64,000 nucleotides of DNA from the NCBI GenBank assembly GCA_016285185.1, contig JAEEQG010000148.1:1-64000 (forward strand), in the 5' to 3' direction. The position numbers and the translations under genes are program-made. Source of the DNA: Spirochaetota bacterium. Its GTDB lineage: Bacteria; Spirochaetota; Spirochaetia; Treponematales; Treponemataceae. The notes under the pieces were generated by a model that was given only the letters and a program-made list of their open reading frames with translations, ran no database searches and had not been told where the DNA came from. Below are positions 45,410 to 55,264 of the stretch, piece after piece. Every line of letters begins with the position of its first letter. Positions within the stretch are counted from its first letter, which is position 1.

Positions 45410-46882
45410 ATGCGTATATTAATGGTTAGTGCAGAGGCGGCACCTTTTGCAAAAACAGGCGGACTCGCGGATGCGGTCTCGGCTCTTTCGATAGCGCTTT
45501 CAAAACTGGGGCATGATGTACGTATCGTTATGCCACGGTATTACAAAATCGACCGGGCAAAGCTGACCAAGCTTGAAGGTCCGATGGGTGTTCCGTGCGG
45601 TTATACGGAAGAATGGACTGCAGTATATACCACAAACATGCCTGGAACTGAAAAGCTTCCTGTGTATTTTATTGATAATGAAAAGTGTTTCGGTCGTGAC
45701 GGCGTATACGGTGTCCCGTCTGATCCTGATTTTTCCGACAATCCTTTCCGTTTTTCACTGCTTTGTAATGGTGCCTTTCAGCTTTGCCGCAAACTTGACT
45801 GGTATCCGGACATAATTCATGCTCATGACTGGTCAGCAGCACTTGCGCCTGTCCTACTGCGTTTTAATGAAAGACACGGCGGTTTTGCGCATACAGCAAG
45901 CGTTTTTACAATTCATAACCTCGGATATCAGGGTGTTTACAGCAAACATTCGTATCCTCTTTTAGGTATTGACTGGCAGCATTTTTATTCAGCCGGTTTT
46001 GAAGATTATGACAGGATTAACTTTTTAAAATCCGGTTTAATTTCTTCTGATGTCCTAACAACAGTTTCTCCTACTTATGCCCGTGAGATCCAAACTCCCG
46101 AAGGAGGTTTCGGACTTGACGGCATATTACGGAGTCGCAGCGGTGACTTGCGGGGAATCCTTAACGGAGTTGATACGGAAGTTTGGAATCCTTCAAAAGA
46201 TACATGCATTCCAAAAACATATACAGCAAGAACTGTTGCCTCTGGTAAGGCAGCCAATAAAAAGGCCCTTCAGGAACAAATGGGATTGGAAGTAAATCCA
46301 GATATCCCGCTTTTTGGTATTGTAACTCGTCTTGTAGACCAGAAAGGTATTGCCGAATTATTCGCGCCTACATATGGAAGTACCTACAGTATGTGCGCAA
46401 ATATGCGCATGCAGATGGTTGTTCTCGGTTCCGGTGAAAGCTGGTGCGAAAACGAGCTTAGGACTTTGAACAATTCGTTGTCAAATTTCTGTGCATATAT
46501 CGGTTATAACGAAAAACTAAGCCACCTGATAGAGGCGGGCAGTGACTTTTTCCTTATGCCTTCGCATTATGAACCATGCGGCTTGAACCAGATGTATTCA
46601 CTCTTGTACGGAACGCTTCCGATTGTTCGCAGGACTGGTGGTCTTGCTGATACTGTTCAAAATTATAACGAAGCAACCGGGGAGGGAACCGGTTTTATTC
46701 TGGATTATCTTTCTCCAAACAGTCTTTATGATACAGTCGGCTGGGCTGTTTATGCATGGTACAACAAAAAAGACCATATAGCGCAAATGCGTAAAAGGGC
46801 AATGGCGCAGAACTTTGGTTGGGATGTATCCGCAAAACAGTATGTGGATTTGTATGAATCTGTTCTTAAGAGGTTTAACTGA
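45410..46882 (+). CDS. glgA: Glycogen synthase (ADP-glucose type)
   Basis: 490-residue GT5 enzyme that extends alpha-1,4-glucan from ADP-glucose. The N-terminal donor motif is AKTGGLADAVSALS; IHAHDWSAAL, GILNGVDTEVWNP, TRLVDQKGI and EPCGLNQMYSLLYGTLPIVR complete the family pattern. CAGGAG lies before the ATG. No glgB or glgC is adjacent. Confidence 0.95.
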   Translation: MRILMVSAEAAPFAKTGGLADAVSALSIALSKLGHDVRIVMPRYYKIDRAKLTKLEGPMGVPCGYTEEWTAVYTTNMPGTEKLPVYFIDNEKCFGRDGVYGVPSDPDFSDNPFRFSLLCNGAFQLCRKLDWYPDIIHAHDWSAALAPVLLRFNERHGGFAHTASVFTIHNLGYQGVYSKHSYPLLGIDWQHFYSAGFEDYDRINFLKSGLISSDVLTTVSPTYAREIQTPEGGFGLDGILRSRSGDLRGILNGVDTEVWNPSKDTCIPKTYTARTVASGKAANKKALQEQMGLEVNPDIPLFGIVTRLVDQKGIAELFAPTYGSTYSMCANMRMQMVVLGSGESWCENELRTLNNSLSNFCAYIGYNEKLSHLIEAGSDFFLMPSHYEPCGLNQMYSLLYGTLPIVRRTGGLADTVQNYNEATGEGTGFILDYLSPNSLYDTVGWAVYAWYNKKDHIAQMRKRAMAQNFGWDVSAKQYVDLYESVLKRFN

Positions 46883-47403
46883 TGCTCAAATACATTGTGA
46901 AAATGCTTAAATCCCTGAATGCCAATTCGCATCCGGGGGAGATTGCCCATGCTTTTGCATTCGGTATGCTGCTGGGCTTTTTGCCAAAGACATCCGCTCT
47001 TTGGTATATTTTATTTATTATCTGTTTATTCCTCAGGATAAACAAGGGCGTGTTCTTTCTTTCGATTTTGTTCGGTTCGCTTATTTCGCCTCTTTTAGAT
47101 CCTCTGTTTGACAACATCGGTTACTGGTTCCTTACAATTCCTGCACTTGCACCTACTTTTCAAACGCTGTTGGATATTCCGTTCGTTGCTTTCACAAGAT
47201 TCAATAATACTATTGTAGCAGGTTCATTAATATTCTCTATAATCGCATATATTCCGTTTTATGTGTTGATAAGGCTTTTTGTTTCAGCCTGGCGAAAAAA
47301 GCTTCAGCCGCTGCTTGCCCGGAATCCTGTTGTAAAAGCTTTTATGAAGATGCCTTTGGTTAAGAATATTGTTTCACTCGCTAAAAAAATTGAGGTTAAG
47401 TAG
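46882..47403 (+). CDS. TIGR03546-type membrane protein (DUF2062-like)
   Basis: 173 residues with three or four membrane helices. GEIAHAFAFGMLLGFLPKT and FGSLISPLLDPLF resemble DUF2062 proteins of the TIGR03546 group, which regularly precede a TIGR03545 gene. The start overlaps the glgA stop. Role unknown; the pair is expected at the cell envelope. Confidence 0.72.
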   Translation: MLKYIVKMLKSLNANSHPGEIAHAFAFGMLLGFLPKTSALWYILFIICLFLRINKGVFFLSILFGSLISPLLDPLFDNIGYWFLTIPALAPTFQTLLDIPFVAFTRFNNTIVAGSLIFSIIAYIPFYVLIRLFVSAWRKKLQPLLARNPVVKAFMKMPLVKNIVSLAKKIEVK

Positions 47404-47404
47404 T

Positions 47405-49597
47405 ATGGATAAAACTAAAATTCCTTATATTTTTGATGATGATTTCTCTGAAAAAGAGTTTGAAAAAAAACTTCTTTCCAAAATATATGTTCCCGCTGAC
47501 CAGCAGTTTGTTTCTGATTTGTATGAAAAGTCTGAAGAAGGTATCTACAGTCTGAAGAAGGACCTGGAACTTTCAAAACAGCAGCAGAAAAAATTAAAGA
47601 CTATCGCAACTCAGATGAAAAAACAGAAAGGACGTATCAAACTCCTTCCACTTATTGTTACAATCGCAGTTATCGTTCTTGCTGTTATGACGGTCATCAC
47701 TTTTAAAAACAGAATTGTTAAAAAGGCTATGACGGTTGCACTGGAGTCCGTATTCGGAGCAAAGTGCGATATTTCTTCCGTAAACCTTAAGATTTTGGAT
47801 TCAAGTCTGCGCGTAAAAGAAATAGCAGTCGCGAATAAAGATGAGCCGATGAAGAATCTTTTTGAACTTTCGGACATTAATATAGATTTTGACTTGGTTC
47901 AGCTTTTAAAAGGCAGATTTGTAATGGATGAGATTCTTGCGGAAGGTATTCAAGTAGGTACTGACCGCGAGGTGTCCGGTGAACTTCCGAATAAGAAAAA
48001 AGATAAAAAGGAAGAATTGACGGAAGAAGAAGCCGCGCAGGTAAAGCCGATTCAGGAGCAGATTGCGGATTTGATAAAGGAAAAAACAGGGGTTTCCGCA
48101 GAGGGCGTTACCCATATGTTTGCCCAGTATGATCCTAAAACAATGGTAAACGATTTTTACGACCAGATGCAGTCTCCAAAAATTATACAGAATCTTCAGC
48201 CGCAAGCAGAAAACCTTGTTTCGGGTTGGAAAACCACAGCGGAACAGATGGATCATGATGTAAAAGACTTTACTGAAAAGGCGCAGGTTCTTGTATCGAC
48301 GGATATAAGCAAAATAAATGATCCTGTCGTGCTTAAACAGCTTCTTGAAAACCTGAATGCGGTTCTTACACAGGCTGATACGATTAAAACTTCAGTTGAG
48401 AGTGCCGTTACAAAAGTTAAAGATGATGCAAATACAATTAATACCATCACAGTAGACATGAAAAATGCCATAAATGCTGACTTTGCTATGGTAGATACAA
48501 AGGTAAAGCAACTTTCTTCACTTGATATTTCAAAAGCTGCAAGACTTTTTTCCGGTGATTTGGACCAGCCGGCTCTGCAGCTTATTTCCAAATATCTCCC
48601 GACTGCAAAGATGGCTTTGGACAAAATCCAGGAATTCCAGAATTCCGGTTCAAAAGAAGCAAAAGCTGAAAAAACAAAGAAAAAGACTGCAACAAACCGT
48701 CTTGCGGGCAGGAATGTGGAATACAGGAAAGATACTATACCTGACTTTTTGATACGGAATCTTTCTTTGTCGGGAAAGGATGTTAAGCGTGACTTTGCGC
48801 TTTCCGGAAACATAAAGAATATTTCGAACGACTGCGACAAACTTGATAAGCCGGTAGAGGCTTTTGTCAAACTGAACAGGAACAGTGTAAATACAGAAAC
48901 TCTTTCTGCTATCGTTGATATGCGTAAAAACAGGACACAAAAGGCAATCAGTGCTTCGCTTACAGGCAGCAATTATTCTTTCAAGGATTTTACAATACCG
49001 AATATGGAAAACACAGCCGGTATCCCGTTTATTTCAGGACTTGCCAATATAAAAGCTGATTTGGCTTTTGACACCGATTTGAGTTTTGATCTTGCGGGTG
49101 CGCTTGATTTGACGCAGGCTGCAATAAAGGTCAAACCGTTTGAACCGGAATTCGCTTATTCCTTGTATACTAGGGCTGTTGAGCCTATTACACAGTTTGT
49201 GCTTTCCGCAAATGCGGGCTATGATCCCAAAACATTGCTCAAACTGCTGATTAATTCCGATTTGGATAAAAAGCTTTCGGAAAGTATGCAGGTTCTTTTC
49301 AGACAGGAACTGACAAATGCTAAAAATCAGATAGAAACTCTTGCAAAGCAGGAAATAGAAAGACTTTCGGGTCCTCTGGAAGAACAGCTTTCAATGTTCG
49401 GAGACATAAAATCACTGGTTAACACTGACGGTGACAACTATTCCATAAACAAAAAGCTTGTTGAAGAAAGAATCAGCGAGATTCGTAAAAAACTTACAAC
49501 TCAGCTTACAAACAGTGATCAGACAAATCAGGTTGTTGACCAGCTTCCTGACGGTGTAAAAGACGGAGTAAAAGATGTTCTTAAAAAACTGTTTTAG
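47405..49597 (+). CDS. TIGR03545-type envelope protein
   Basis: 730 residues. A cytoplasmic N-terminal segment, one membrane helix (about residues 80-100, LLPLIVTIAVIVLAVMTVI), then a long extracytoplasmic region with AsmA-like strands early (SVNLKILDSSLRVKEIAVAN) and extended coiled-coil-like helices. ATG 47405 directly after the previous stop (TAG-T-ATG) is preferred over 47369. AsmA-like features suggest a role in lipid or envelope transport, which is an inference. Long antisense ORFs over it are shadows. Confidence 0.7.
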   Translation: MDKTKIPYIFDDDFSEKEFEKKLLSKIYVPADQQFVSDLYEKSEEGIYSLKKDLELSKQQQKKLKTIATQMKKQKGRIKLLPLIVTIAVIVLAVMTVITFKNRIVKKAMTVALESVFGAKCDISSVNLKILDSSLRVKEIAVANKDEPMKNLFELSDINIDFDLVQLLKGRFVMDEILAEGIQVGTDREVSGELPNKKKDKKEELTEEEAAQVKPIQEQIADLIKEKTGVSAEGVTHMFAQYDPKTMVNDFYDQMQSPKIIQNLQPQAENLVSGWKTTAEQMDHDVKDFTEKAQVLVSTDISKINDPVVLKQLLENLNAVLTQADTIKTSVESAVTKVKDDANTINTITVDMKNAINADFAMVDTKVKQLSSLDISKAARLFSGDLDQPALQLISKYLPTAKMALDKIQEFQNSGSKEAKAEKTKKKTATNRLAGRNVEYRKDTIPDFLIRNLSLSGKDVKRDFALSGNIKNISNDCDKLDKPVEAFVKLNRNSVNTETLSAIVDMRKNRTQKAISASLTGSNYSFKDFTIPNMENTAGIPFISGLANIKADLAFDTDLSFDLAGALDLTQAAIKVKPFEPEFAYSLYTRAVEPITQFVLSANAGYDPKTLLKLLINSDLDKKLSESMQVLFRQELTNAKNQIETLAKQEIERLSGPLEEQLSMFGDIKSLVNTDGDNYSINKKLVEERISEIRKKLTTQLTNSDQTNQVVDQLPDGVKDGVKDVLKKLF

Positions 49598-50594
49598 AAT
49601 TATTCTGCTTGCTCTGACTGCCTGTATTTGTTTTTCTTGTGATAAAATTCTGCCCGAACAAAAAGAAAACAAAGAGATTGTGGTACCGGATATCAGTATC
49701 CAGGGAAAATCATATGAAAAAACTGGTTTTATCTATGTAAACGGTGGAACCGTAAAAGGCAAGGAAACGTTTGCCACAGATACGATTCCTGTTTTTATGG
49801 TTGAAAACGGAAATGAAGAATCATGCCACGTTTTGCAAAAAAGTACGTTTGAACCCAAAACAACGACGATTGTGCAGTCTTTTTTGCTCGGGAAATATGA
49901 AGTTACACAGGAATTTTATGAAGATGTATTAAATACGGCCGCAGATTCAGAAACCGGTATAAATCCTGCACCGTCGTATTTTGTTTATGATATATCTGAG
50001 AATGAGAGGCAGAATCTAAGACCTGTTGAACGTGTAAGCTGGTTTGATACCGTATATTTTTGCAACAGATTGAGCAGATTACAGAATCTGGATTGTGTTT
50101 ATGAAATGTCTTTAATCGATGTTAACAGCGAAACACATTCTATAGAAAGCGCAATTGTCCGTGCTGATTTGTCCAAAAACGGATACAGGCTCCCTACCGA
50201 AGTTGAATGGGAATATGCCTGCCGCGGTGGCAATCCAAAATCTGATGAATGGCTTTATACATATTCCGGCAGTAATGAAATGGATTCTGTTGCATGGCAT
50301 TGTACCGAAGGCAATTACAATATTCCGACTGATACCGGTGACGTTACAAGAATCGGGAAAACACATGAAGTTGGTTTAAAATCCCCAAATTCTCTCGGTT
50401 TTTATGACATGACAGGAAATGTTCAGGAATGGTGTCATACTGATGAAGAAGGTAATGCCGTTGCAAGAGGCGGCAGCTGGTACAGGGTTGAAGGGGAAGG
50501 TACTGTAAATTTCAGGGCTGTTTTGGAAAAACAGACTGTAAACATAGGCTGCGGATTCCGCCTGTGCCGTGTTCCGTATCAGGACGAGTTTTAA
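49575..50594 (+). CDS. FGE-sulfatase-domain lipoprotein
   Basis: 339 residues. The signal peptide ends in a loose spirochaetal lipobox (ACICFSC; Cys24 or a nearby Cys lipidated). The rest is a formylglycine-generating-enzyme-like domain: LGKYEVTQEFYEDVL, GYRLPTEVEWEYACRGG, GFYDMTGNVQEWC, ARGGSWYR and GFRLCRV. The paired active-site Cys region of true FGE is not evident, so it is probably a binding or structural member of the family. It overlaps the TIGR03545 gene by 23 bp. Confidence 0.82.
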   Translation: MFLKNCFRIILLALTACICFSCDKILPEQKENKEIVVPDISIQGKSYEKTGFIYVNGGTVKGKETFATDTIPVFMVENGNEESCHVLQKSTFEPKTTTIVQSFLLGKYEVTQEFYEDVLNTAADSETGINPAPSYFVYDISENERQNLRPVERVSWFDTVYFCNRLSRLQNLDCVYEMSLIDVNSETHSIESAIVRADLSKNGYRLPTEVEWEYACRGGNPKSDEWLYTYSGSNEMDSVAWHCTEGNYNIPTDTGDVTRIGKTHEVGLKSPNSLGFYDMTGNVQEWCHTDEEGNAVARGGSWYRVEGEGTVNFRAVLEKQTVNIGCGFRLCRVPYQDEF

Positions 50595-50609
50595 AAACGG
50601 CTGACTGCC

Positions 50610-50638
50610 TTGTATTTTGAATTGCCATAATATATAAT
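50610..50638 (+). promoter_or_regulatory. Promoter of the NCS2 permease gene
   Basis: TTGTAT, 17 bp, TATAAT. The leader of about 50 bases contains a small GTGTC/GACAC hairpin (50649-50663) and a TAGGAG ribosome site. No purine riboswitch core is recognisable. Confidence 0.55.
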
Positions 50639-50692
50639 TTGTAAACAGGTGTCTTTGGACACTTTGAATATGTTATAGGAGAATATAGCATT

Positions 50693-51997
50693 ATGGAGAA
50701 CTTTTTTAAACTCAAGGAACGAGGAACGACTGTCGGCAAAGAAGTCATTGCCGGTATAACAACCTTTCTCGCTATGGCTTACATTCTTGCTGTAAACCCT
50801 GGAATCCTTTCAGCATCAGGAATGGATTTTGGTTCTGTATTTACAGCTACAGCAGTTGCTTCTGCTATTGCAACGCTTGTTATGGCCTTTGCCGCAAACC
50901 TGCCTGTTGCACTGGCACCTGGAATGGGACTTAACGCATTCTTTACCTACACAGTAGTTCTCGGAATGGGTTGTTCATGGCAGTTCGCTCTTACAGCTGT
51001 ACTTTTGGAAGGTATTCTTTTCATTATTCTTTCACTGGTTGGTGTTCGTGAAGCGATTATCAAATCAATTCCTGCAAGTCTCCGCAAGGCTGTTGCTGTA
51101 GGTATCGGTCTGTTTATCACATTGATCGGTTTGGCAAACGCAGGTATTGTTTCATCAGAAACAGGAACAATCATTGGTTTTGTTAATTTGAACCTCCAGA
51201 ATTCTGCCGCATTGGTTGCAGTTCTCGGTTTGATCATTACAATCATTCTTTACGTTCTTAAAGTACCTGGTTCTGTTTTAATCGGTATTGCTATTACAAC
51301 AATCATCGGTATTCCGTTCGGAGTAACTTCAGTTCCTGAAAATTTCAAAGCTGTTTCACTCCCAGCTGCACCTTATTTCTTTGAGTTTGAATGGTCAAAT
51401 GTTCTTACTATGAAGTTCTTCATTGTTTTCTTCACATTCCTCTTTACAGATATGTTTGATACAATCGGAACCCTCATGGGTGTTACAGAACAGGCCGGAC
51501 TCACAGACAAAAACGGTGACATTCCTAACGCTAAAGGCGCTTTGTTTGCAGATGCTGTAGGTACAGTTGTCGGTTCTATTTTCGGTACTTCAACAGTAAC
51601 ATCATTTGTTGAATCTTCAGCAGGTGTTGCATCAGGCGGACGCACAGGTCTTTCTTCTGTTGTTACATCTATCTTCTTCCTGTTGGCATTGTTCCTCAGC
51701 CCGTTGTTCGCTCTTGTTCCAAGTGCAGCAACAGCTCCTGCATTGATTTTTGTAGGATTCCTGATGATCAAGTCTGTAGCAGGTATCGATTTCAGCGATG
51801 TTACAGAGGGAATCCCCGCATTCATCACAATCATGGTAATGCCTTTCTCATATTCAATTGCAAAAGGTATTTCCTGGGGTATCATTGCTTACGTTATCTG
51901 CAAGGTTGCCGGTAAAAAAGCAAAAGACATTCCTGTTGTTACATGGATTTTGGCAGCAATCTTCCTGTTTGACATTATCTTTGAAGCAGTGAAATAA
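50693..51997 (+). CDS. NCS2-family nucleobase permease (AzgA/PbuG-like)
   Basis: 434 residues, about twelve membrane helices. TFLAMAYILAVNPGILSASG, APGMGLNAFFTYTVV, FLFTDMFDTIGTLMGV and SFVESSAGVASGGRTGL are the substrate-site motifs of hypoxanthine/guanine/adenine transporters in the inner membrane. Monocistronic, with its own promoter and terminator. Purine salvage fits a host-associated organism. Confidence 0.92.
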   Translation: MENFFKLKERGTTVGKEVIAGITTFLAMAYILAVNPGILSASGMDFGSVFTATAVASAIATLVMAFAANLPVALAPGMGLNAFFTYTVVLGMGCSWQFALTAVLLEGILFIILSLVGVREAIIKSIPASLRKAVAVGIGLFITLIGLANAGIVSSETGTIIGFVNLNLQNSAALVAVLGLIITIILYVLKVPGSVLIGIAITTIIGIPFGVTSVPENFKAVSLPAAPYFFEFEWSNVLTMKFFIVFFTFLFTDMFDTIGTLMGVTEQAGLTDKNGDIPNAKGALFADAVGTVVGSIFGTSTVTSFVESSAGVASGGRTGLSSVVTSIFFLLALFLSPLFALVPSAATAPALIFVGFLMIKSVAGIDFSDVTEGIPAFITIMVMPFSYSIAKGISWGIIAYVICKVAGKKAKDIPVVTWILAAIFLFDIIFEAVK

Positions 51998-52028
51998 ATC
52001 GTAGACTGGAATTTTTCAGTCTGAAATC

Positions 52029-52063
52029 AAAAGCCCGTTGTCTTATGATAACGGGCTTTTTTA
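52029..52063 (+). terminator. Rho-independent terminator after the permease gene
   Basis: AAAGCCCGTT and AACGGGCTTT flank a 10-base loop and are followed by TTTTTTAT. A second small hairpin (AGACTG/CAGTCT, 52003-52022) lies just before it. Confidence 0.9.
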
Positions 52064-52091
52064 TTTGTCTATTGAAAAAATGTTCATATAT

Positions 52092-52122
52092 AAAAAAAGC
52101 TCATCTTTATGATGAGCTTTTA
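52092..52122 (-). terminator. Terminator downstream of tRNA-Gly
   Basis: On the minus strand AAAAGCTCATC and GATGAGCTTTTTTT form a stem followed by a T-run, just after the tRNA. Confidence 0.75.
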
Positions 52123-52124
52123 AG

Positions 52125-52196
<72 letters not shown>

Positions 52197-52258
52197 AAGT
52201 CAATTTACTCTGTATTTATAGCAAAACAAATAAAATTAGTCAAGCGGATGTCTAAAAC

Positions 52259-52900
52259 TTATTTTTTCAGCATACTGCCGAGAACATTGCCAATGAGGGA
52301 TGCTGCATCGGTTGCGCCTGTCTTTTTGGAACTGGAACCTGTTTTGCCGGAGGCTGGTTTCTTTGCGGCAGAAGGTTTTTTACCGGAAGAAGAGGTATTT
52401 GTTGAAGTTGCTCCAAGAAGTCCTGTAAGGAGTGAACCAACATCCACATTCTTCAAAAGACCGCCTACAAGGTCTGTAACAGCGGAACCGGAAGAAGACT
52501 GTTCTTTACCGAGCAGACTCATCAAAAGCGGTGCAGCAGCGGAAAGAATTGATGTTGTTTTGTCTGCACTTACACCGGCTTTTTTTGCGATTTCCTTTGT
52601 TGTTGCTGAACTTGGAGAACCGATTAAGTGTGAAAGGATTTTGGAACCATCAGTTAAATCAACGTTTTTGAAAAATGAACCTAGGTTGGAATTATAATCT
52701 TTGGCGTGAGAAGCAAGTGCTTCTGTAAAACCTGCAGCGGTTTTGGAATCTTTTGTCTGGGCGCTGACACCCTTCAATAAAGCCGGAACAGCAGCCTGCA
52801 GAACGCTTTTTACTTCCTCAGGTTTTGAATTTGTACATTTACCTACATTACTAATACTGCTTGAGCTTAATAATGTATTCAACAATGCGGATGCATCCAT
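52259..52900 (-). CDS. DUF937-family protein
   Basis: About 213 residues. Repeated small helical units (LLNTLLSSSSISNVGKCT; KEIAKKAGVSADKTTSILSA) match DUF937, a family of unknown role with some resemblance to YidB. The C-terminal 60 residues are low-complexity Ser/Lys/Pro/Ala, then a final helix. ATG 52900 with AAGGAG upstream is chosen rather than the track start 52960. It follows the tRNA's promoter side and appears to be a single-gene unit. Confidence 0.78.
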   Translation of the reverse strand: MDASALLNTLLSSSSISNVGKCTNSKPEEVKSVLQAAVPALLKGVSAQTKDSKTAAGFTEALASHAKDYNSNLGSFFKNVDLTDGSKILSHLIGSPSSATTKEIAKKAGVSADKTTSILSAAAPLLMSLLGKEQSSSGSAVTDLVGGLLKNVDVGSLLTGLLGATSTNTSSSGKKPSAAKKPASGKTGSSSKKTGATDAASLIGNVLGSMLKK

Positions 52901-53010
52901 ATTTTGTACTCCTTGAAAAAATATACAACTTATTATAAATGCGAAATGATTATTGGTCAAACAAAATAAAAAGTGACAAAAAATAGAATTTAAAAACTAT
53001 ATAAATAAAT

Positions 53011-54390
53011 ATGAAACTATTTCAAAAAATGAACTCGATGAGCTTTGCAAGCATTTTTGCAGTTTCAAGCTTGTTCAGTTTATACACGTCACTTATGTTT
53101 TCCGTACAGGCTGCTTATTATATATCCGCAGTACTAGTAATTATTTCGCTGAATCTTGTATTAAAAAAAGAATTTCATTTTATTTTTGCGGCTGGTTTTA
53201 TGTTGGGAATCTGCATATCCTTACAGACGATAAAAAACAACAGTCCAATTATAAGTCTGATTCCTGATGAGGATATCAGGCTTATACAGGGAATTGTACT
53301 TTCAGATCCTGTTCCTAAAGAAAATGACAATTATTGCTTTACAATAAAAACAGAGATTGCTAAATCTGAAAGCATGATAAGTACAGCAAAAGGGAACATA
53401 AATGTTTTTGTACAATCAGACTTGATTGAAAAGCCTGATAGAGAGATTGTGCTAACAAGGCAAATGCAAACTCGTGTATTAATAGAGCAGGGAGCCCGTT
53501 TTTATTTTACAGGCAGATACAGTGTCAAAAACAACAGCTTTTATGCGGATAAAGCTGTATTTTTGGAATGGAATAAAAAGATATACAAAACCCGTACTAA
53601 AATGCGCAGGAGACTCAAAAAGACGTTGCTGTCATGGGGTGATGCCGGGACATTGCTTCTTGCTCTGGTAACCGGTACCAGGGAGTTTGTCCCTGTAAAA
53701 CTACGGAATAACTTTACACAGACGGGTATTGCCCATATTCTTGCATTATCGGGAATGCATCTGGCAATAATCGGCGGTTTTGTTAAAAAGCTTTTTAAGA
53801 CTTTTTTAGGTACTAATACTGCTATACTTATAACGTTACTGGCATGTGGTTTCTTTTTGTGGTTTGCCGGAGTCAGTCCCTCATTACTGAGAGCTTTTAT
53901 CTGCCTTTTTATTTCTACAATATTTGAATTCTTGGGTATAAATATAAAAAACATTACGATTCTCTCTTTAAGTTTTTTAATTCAAATTGCGCTTTTCCCT
54001 GAACATTGTCTGTCACTGTCTTTTATGTTGTCTTATACAGGATTGGCCGGTATTTATCTTTTTATGGAGTTTTTTAAATGGATTTATACGGGATATCTGC
54101 GTCTGCCGAAAAAACTTGCAGAAAGTATTGCTGTTTCAACTGCGGCACAAGCGGGTATACTTCCCGTCAGCATATTCTGCCTCAAACAGATAGTACCAGT
54201 TGGAATTATTACAACATTATGTGTAAGTCTTTTTATAAGCCTGTTTTTTATTTTAGGAATATTTGGTATAATCTTTTCAGTGGTTTTTAACGGATCTTCA
54301 GCGGTATTTTCTTTTCTGCTGAGTATGATTTATGCAATAATTTGCAAAATTATCGACTTTTTTACGCTGTTTCCGCCTATAAACCTCTGA
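53011..54390 (+). CDS. comEC: ComEC/Rec2-family membrane protein, short form
   Basis: 459 residues, mostly membrane helices. N-terminal helices and a soluble OB-like (DUF4131-type) part, then the Competence domain with HILALSGMHLAIIGG and GVSPSLLRAFICLF. Full-length ComEC imports single-stranded DNA and usually has a C-terminal metallo-beta-lactamase-like domain of about 250 residues; that domain is missing here and rsmA follows at once. Short ComEC proteins of this kind are known. No Shine-Dalgarno sequence; TATATA lies 7 bp before the ATG. Confidence 0.82.
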   Translation: MKLFQKMNSMSFASIFAVSSLFSLYTSLMFSVQAAYYISAVLVIISLNLVLKKEFHFIFAAGFMLGICISLQTIKNNSPIISLIPDEDIRLIQGIVLSDPVPKENDNYCFTIKTEIAKSESMISTAKGNINVFVQSDLIEKPDREIVLTRQMQTRVLIEQGARFYFTGRYSVKNNSFYADKAVFLEWNKKIYKTRTKMRRRLKKTLLSWGDAGTLLLALVTGTREFVPVKLRNNFTQTGIAHILALSGMHLAIIGGFVKKLFKTFLGTNTAILITLLACGFFLWFAGVSPSLLRAFICLFISTIFEFLGINIKNITILSLSFLIQIALFPEHCLSLSFMLSYTGLAGIYLFMEFFKWIYTGYLRLPKKLAESIAVSTAAQAGILPVSIFCLKQIVPVGIITTLCVSLFISLFFILGIFGIIFSVVFNGSSAVFSFLLSMIYAIICKIIDFFTLFPPINL

Positions 54391-54405
54391 ATTAATAGGA
54401 GTAAT

Positions 54406-55251
54406 ATGCTTGATTATGATTCTCCTTCTGCATTGAAAGCATTCCTTGATTCAAAAGGAATGAGCATGCAGAAAAAATTCGGCCAGAATTTTCTCATAAA
54501 TGCAAATGCACGCAAAAAATTAGCGGATGCACTTAATATCACTAAAGGCTCAACTGTTTGGGAAATAGGGCCGGGCTTGGGTGCTGAAACATGCCTGTTG
54601 CTGGATAAAGGTGCAAACGTTACTGCTTTTGAGATAGATAAAGGTTTTGTGAGCGCTTTGCGTGAACTGTTTAACAACTATGATAATTTTTCCATTGTTG
54701 AAGGAGATGTTCTGAAAACCTGGAAAAAACAGCTCGAAACAACCGGAATACCGGACAGGCTTTTTGGAAATCTGCCTTACAACATTGCGGCAACAATTCT
54801 TGCAGATTTTATTACTGAAGGTGTCCGTTTTGATTCTGTTGTAATAACCGTTCAAAAAGAAGTTGCCATGAGAATTTGTGCAAAACCCGGAACAGAAGAT
54901 TATTCTTCATTTTCTGTACTGTGCCAGTGGGCTTATGATACAGAACCCCTGATGGATTTGGCGGGCGGTTGTTTTTGGCCGCGCCCCAATGTTGATTCAA
55001 GAGCTGTAAAACTTACAAAAAAGCAGGATTGGCCGCGCTGTAAAGATCCTGGTTGTTTTATGAAAATGCTCAGAGGTTTATACGTTTCACGACGTAAAAC
55101 CATAAAAAATAATCTAACACAGTTTTTATCAGATGGTACTGCCGCCGATGTAATATTGCAAAAAGCAGGCATAAACCCCATGACAAGGGCTGAGACACTG
55201 CCGTTGGAAGAACTGTTGCATTTATCCGATATTGTATTAGAATATATATAA
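54406..55251 (+). CDS. rsmA: 16S rRNA adenine(1518/1519)-N6-dimethyltransferase
   Basis: 281 residues (KsgA). Dimethylates two adjacent adenines in helix 45 of 16S rRNA during small-subunit assembly. KKFGQNFLINANARKK, VWEIGPGLGAETCLLL (SAM motif I), LFGNLPYNIAATI (NLPY catalytic motif) and FWPRPNVDSRAV are diagnostic. AGGAG precedes the ATG. Followed by yggS after 13 bp. Confidence 0.95.
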   Translation: MLDYDSPSALKAFLDSKGMSMQKKFGQNFLINANARKKLADALNITKGSTVWEIGPGLGAETCLLLDKGANVTAFEIDKGFVSALRELFNNYDNFSIVEGDVLKTWKKQLETTGIPDRLFGNLPYNIAATILADFITEGVRFDSVVITVQKEVAMRICAKPGTEDYSSFSVLCQWAYDTEPLMDLAGGCFWPRPNVDSRAVKLTKKQDWPRCKDPGCFMKMLRGLYVSRRKTIKNNLTQFLSDGTAADVILQKAGINPMTRAETLPLEELLHLSDIVLEYI

Positions 55252-55264
55252 AAGCGAGAAAAAA

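Noticed and set aside
48253-48972. 239-residue minus-strand ORF over the TIGR03545-type gene
   Set aside because: It lies antisense to a gene with a good start, membrane helix and family features; its translation is Ser/Phe-rich shadow sequence with no ribosome site.
49575-50594. True formylglycine-generating enzyme
   Set aside because: The paired catalytic Cys region is not evident and the protein is a lipoprotein, so only the fold is claimed.
50595-50692. Purine riboswitch before the NCS2 permease
   Set aside because: No conserved P1-P3 core sequences were found, only a small hairpin.
51373-51885. 170-residue minus-strand ORF over the NCS2 permease
   Set aside because: Shadow of conserved permease motifs; no start signal.
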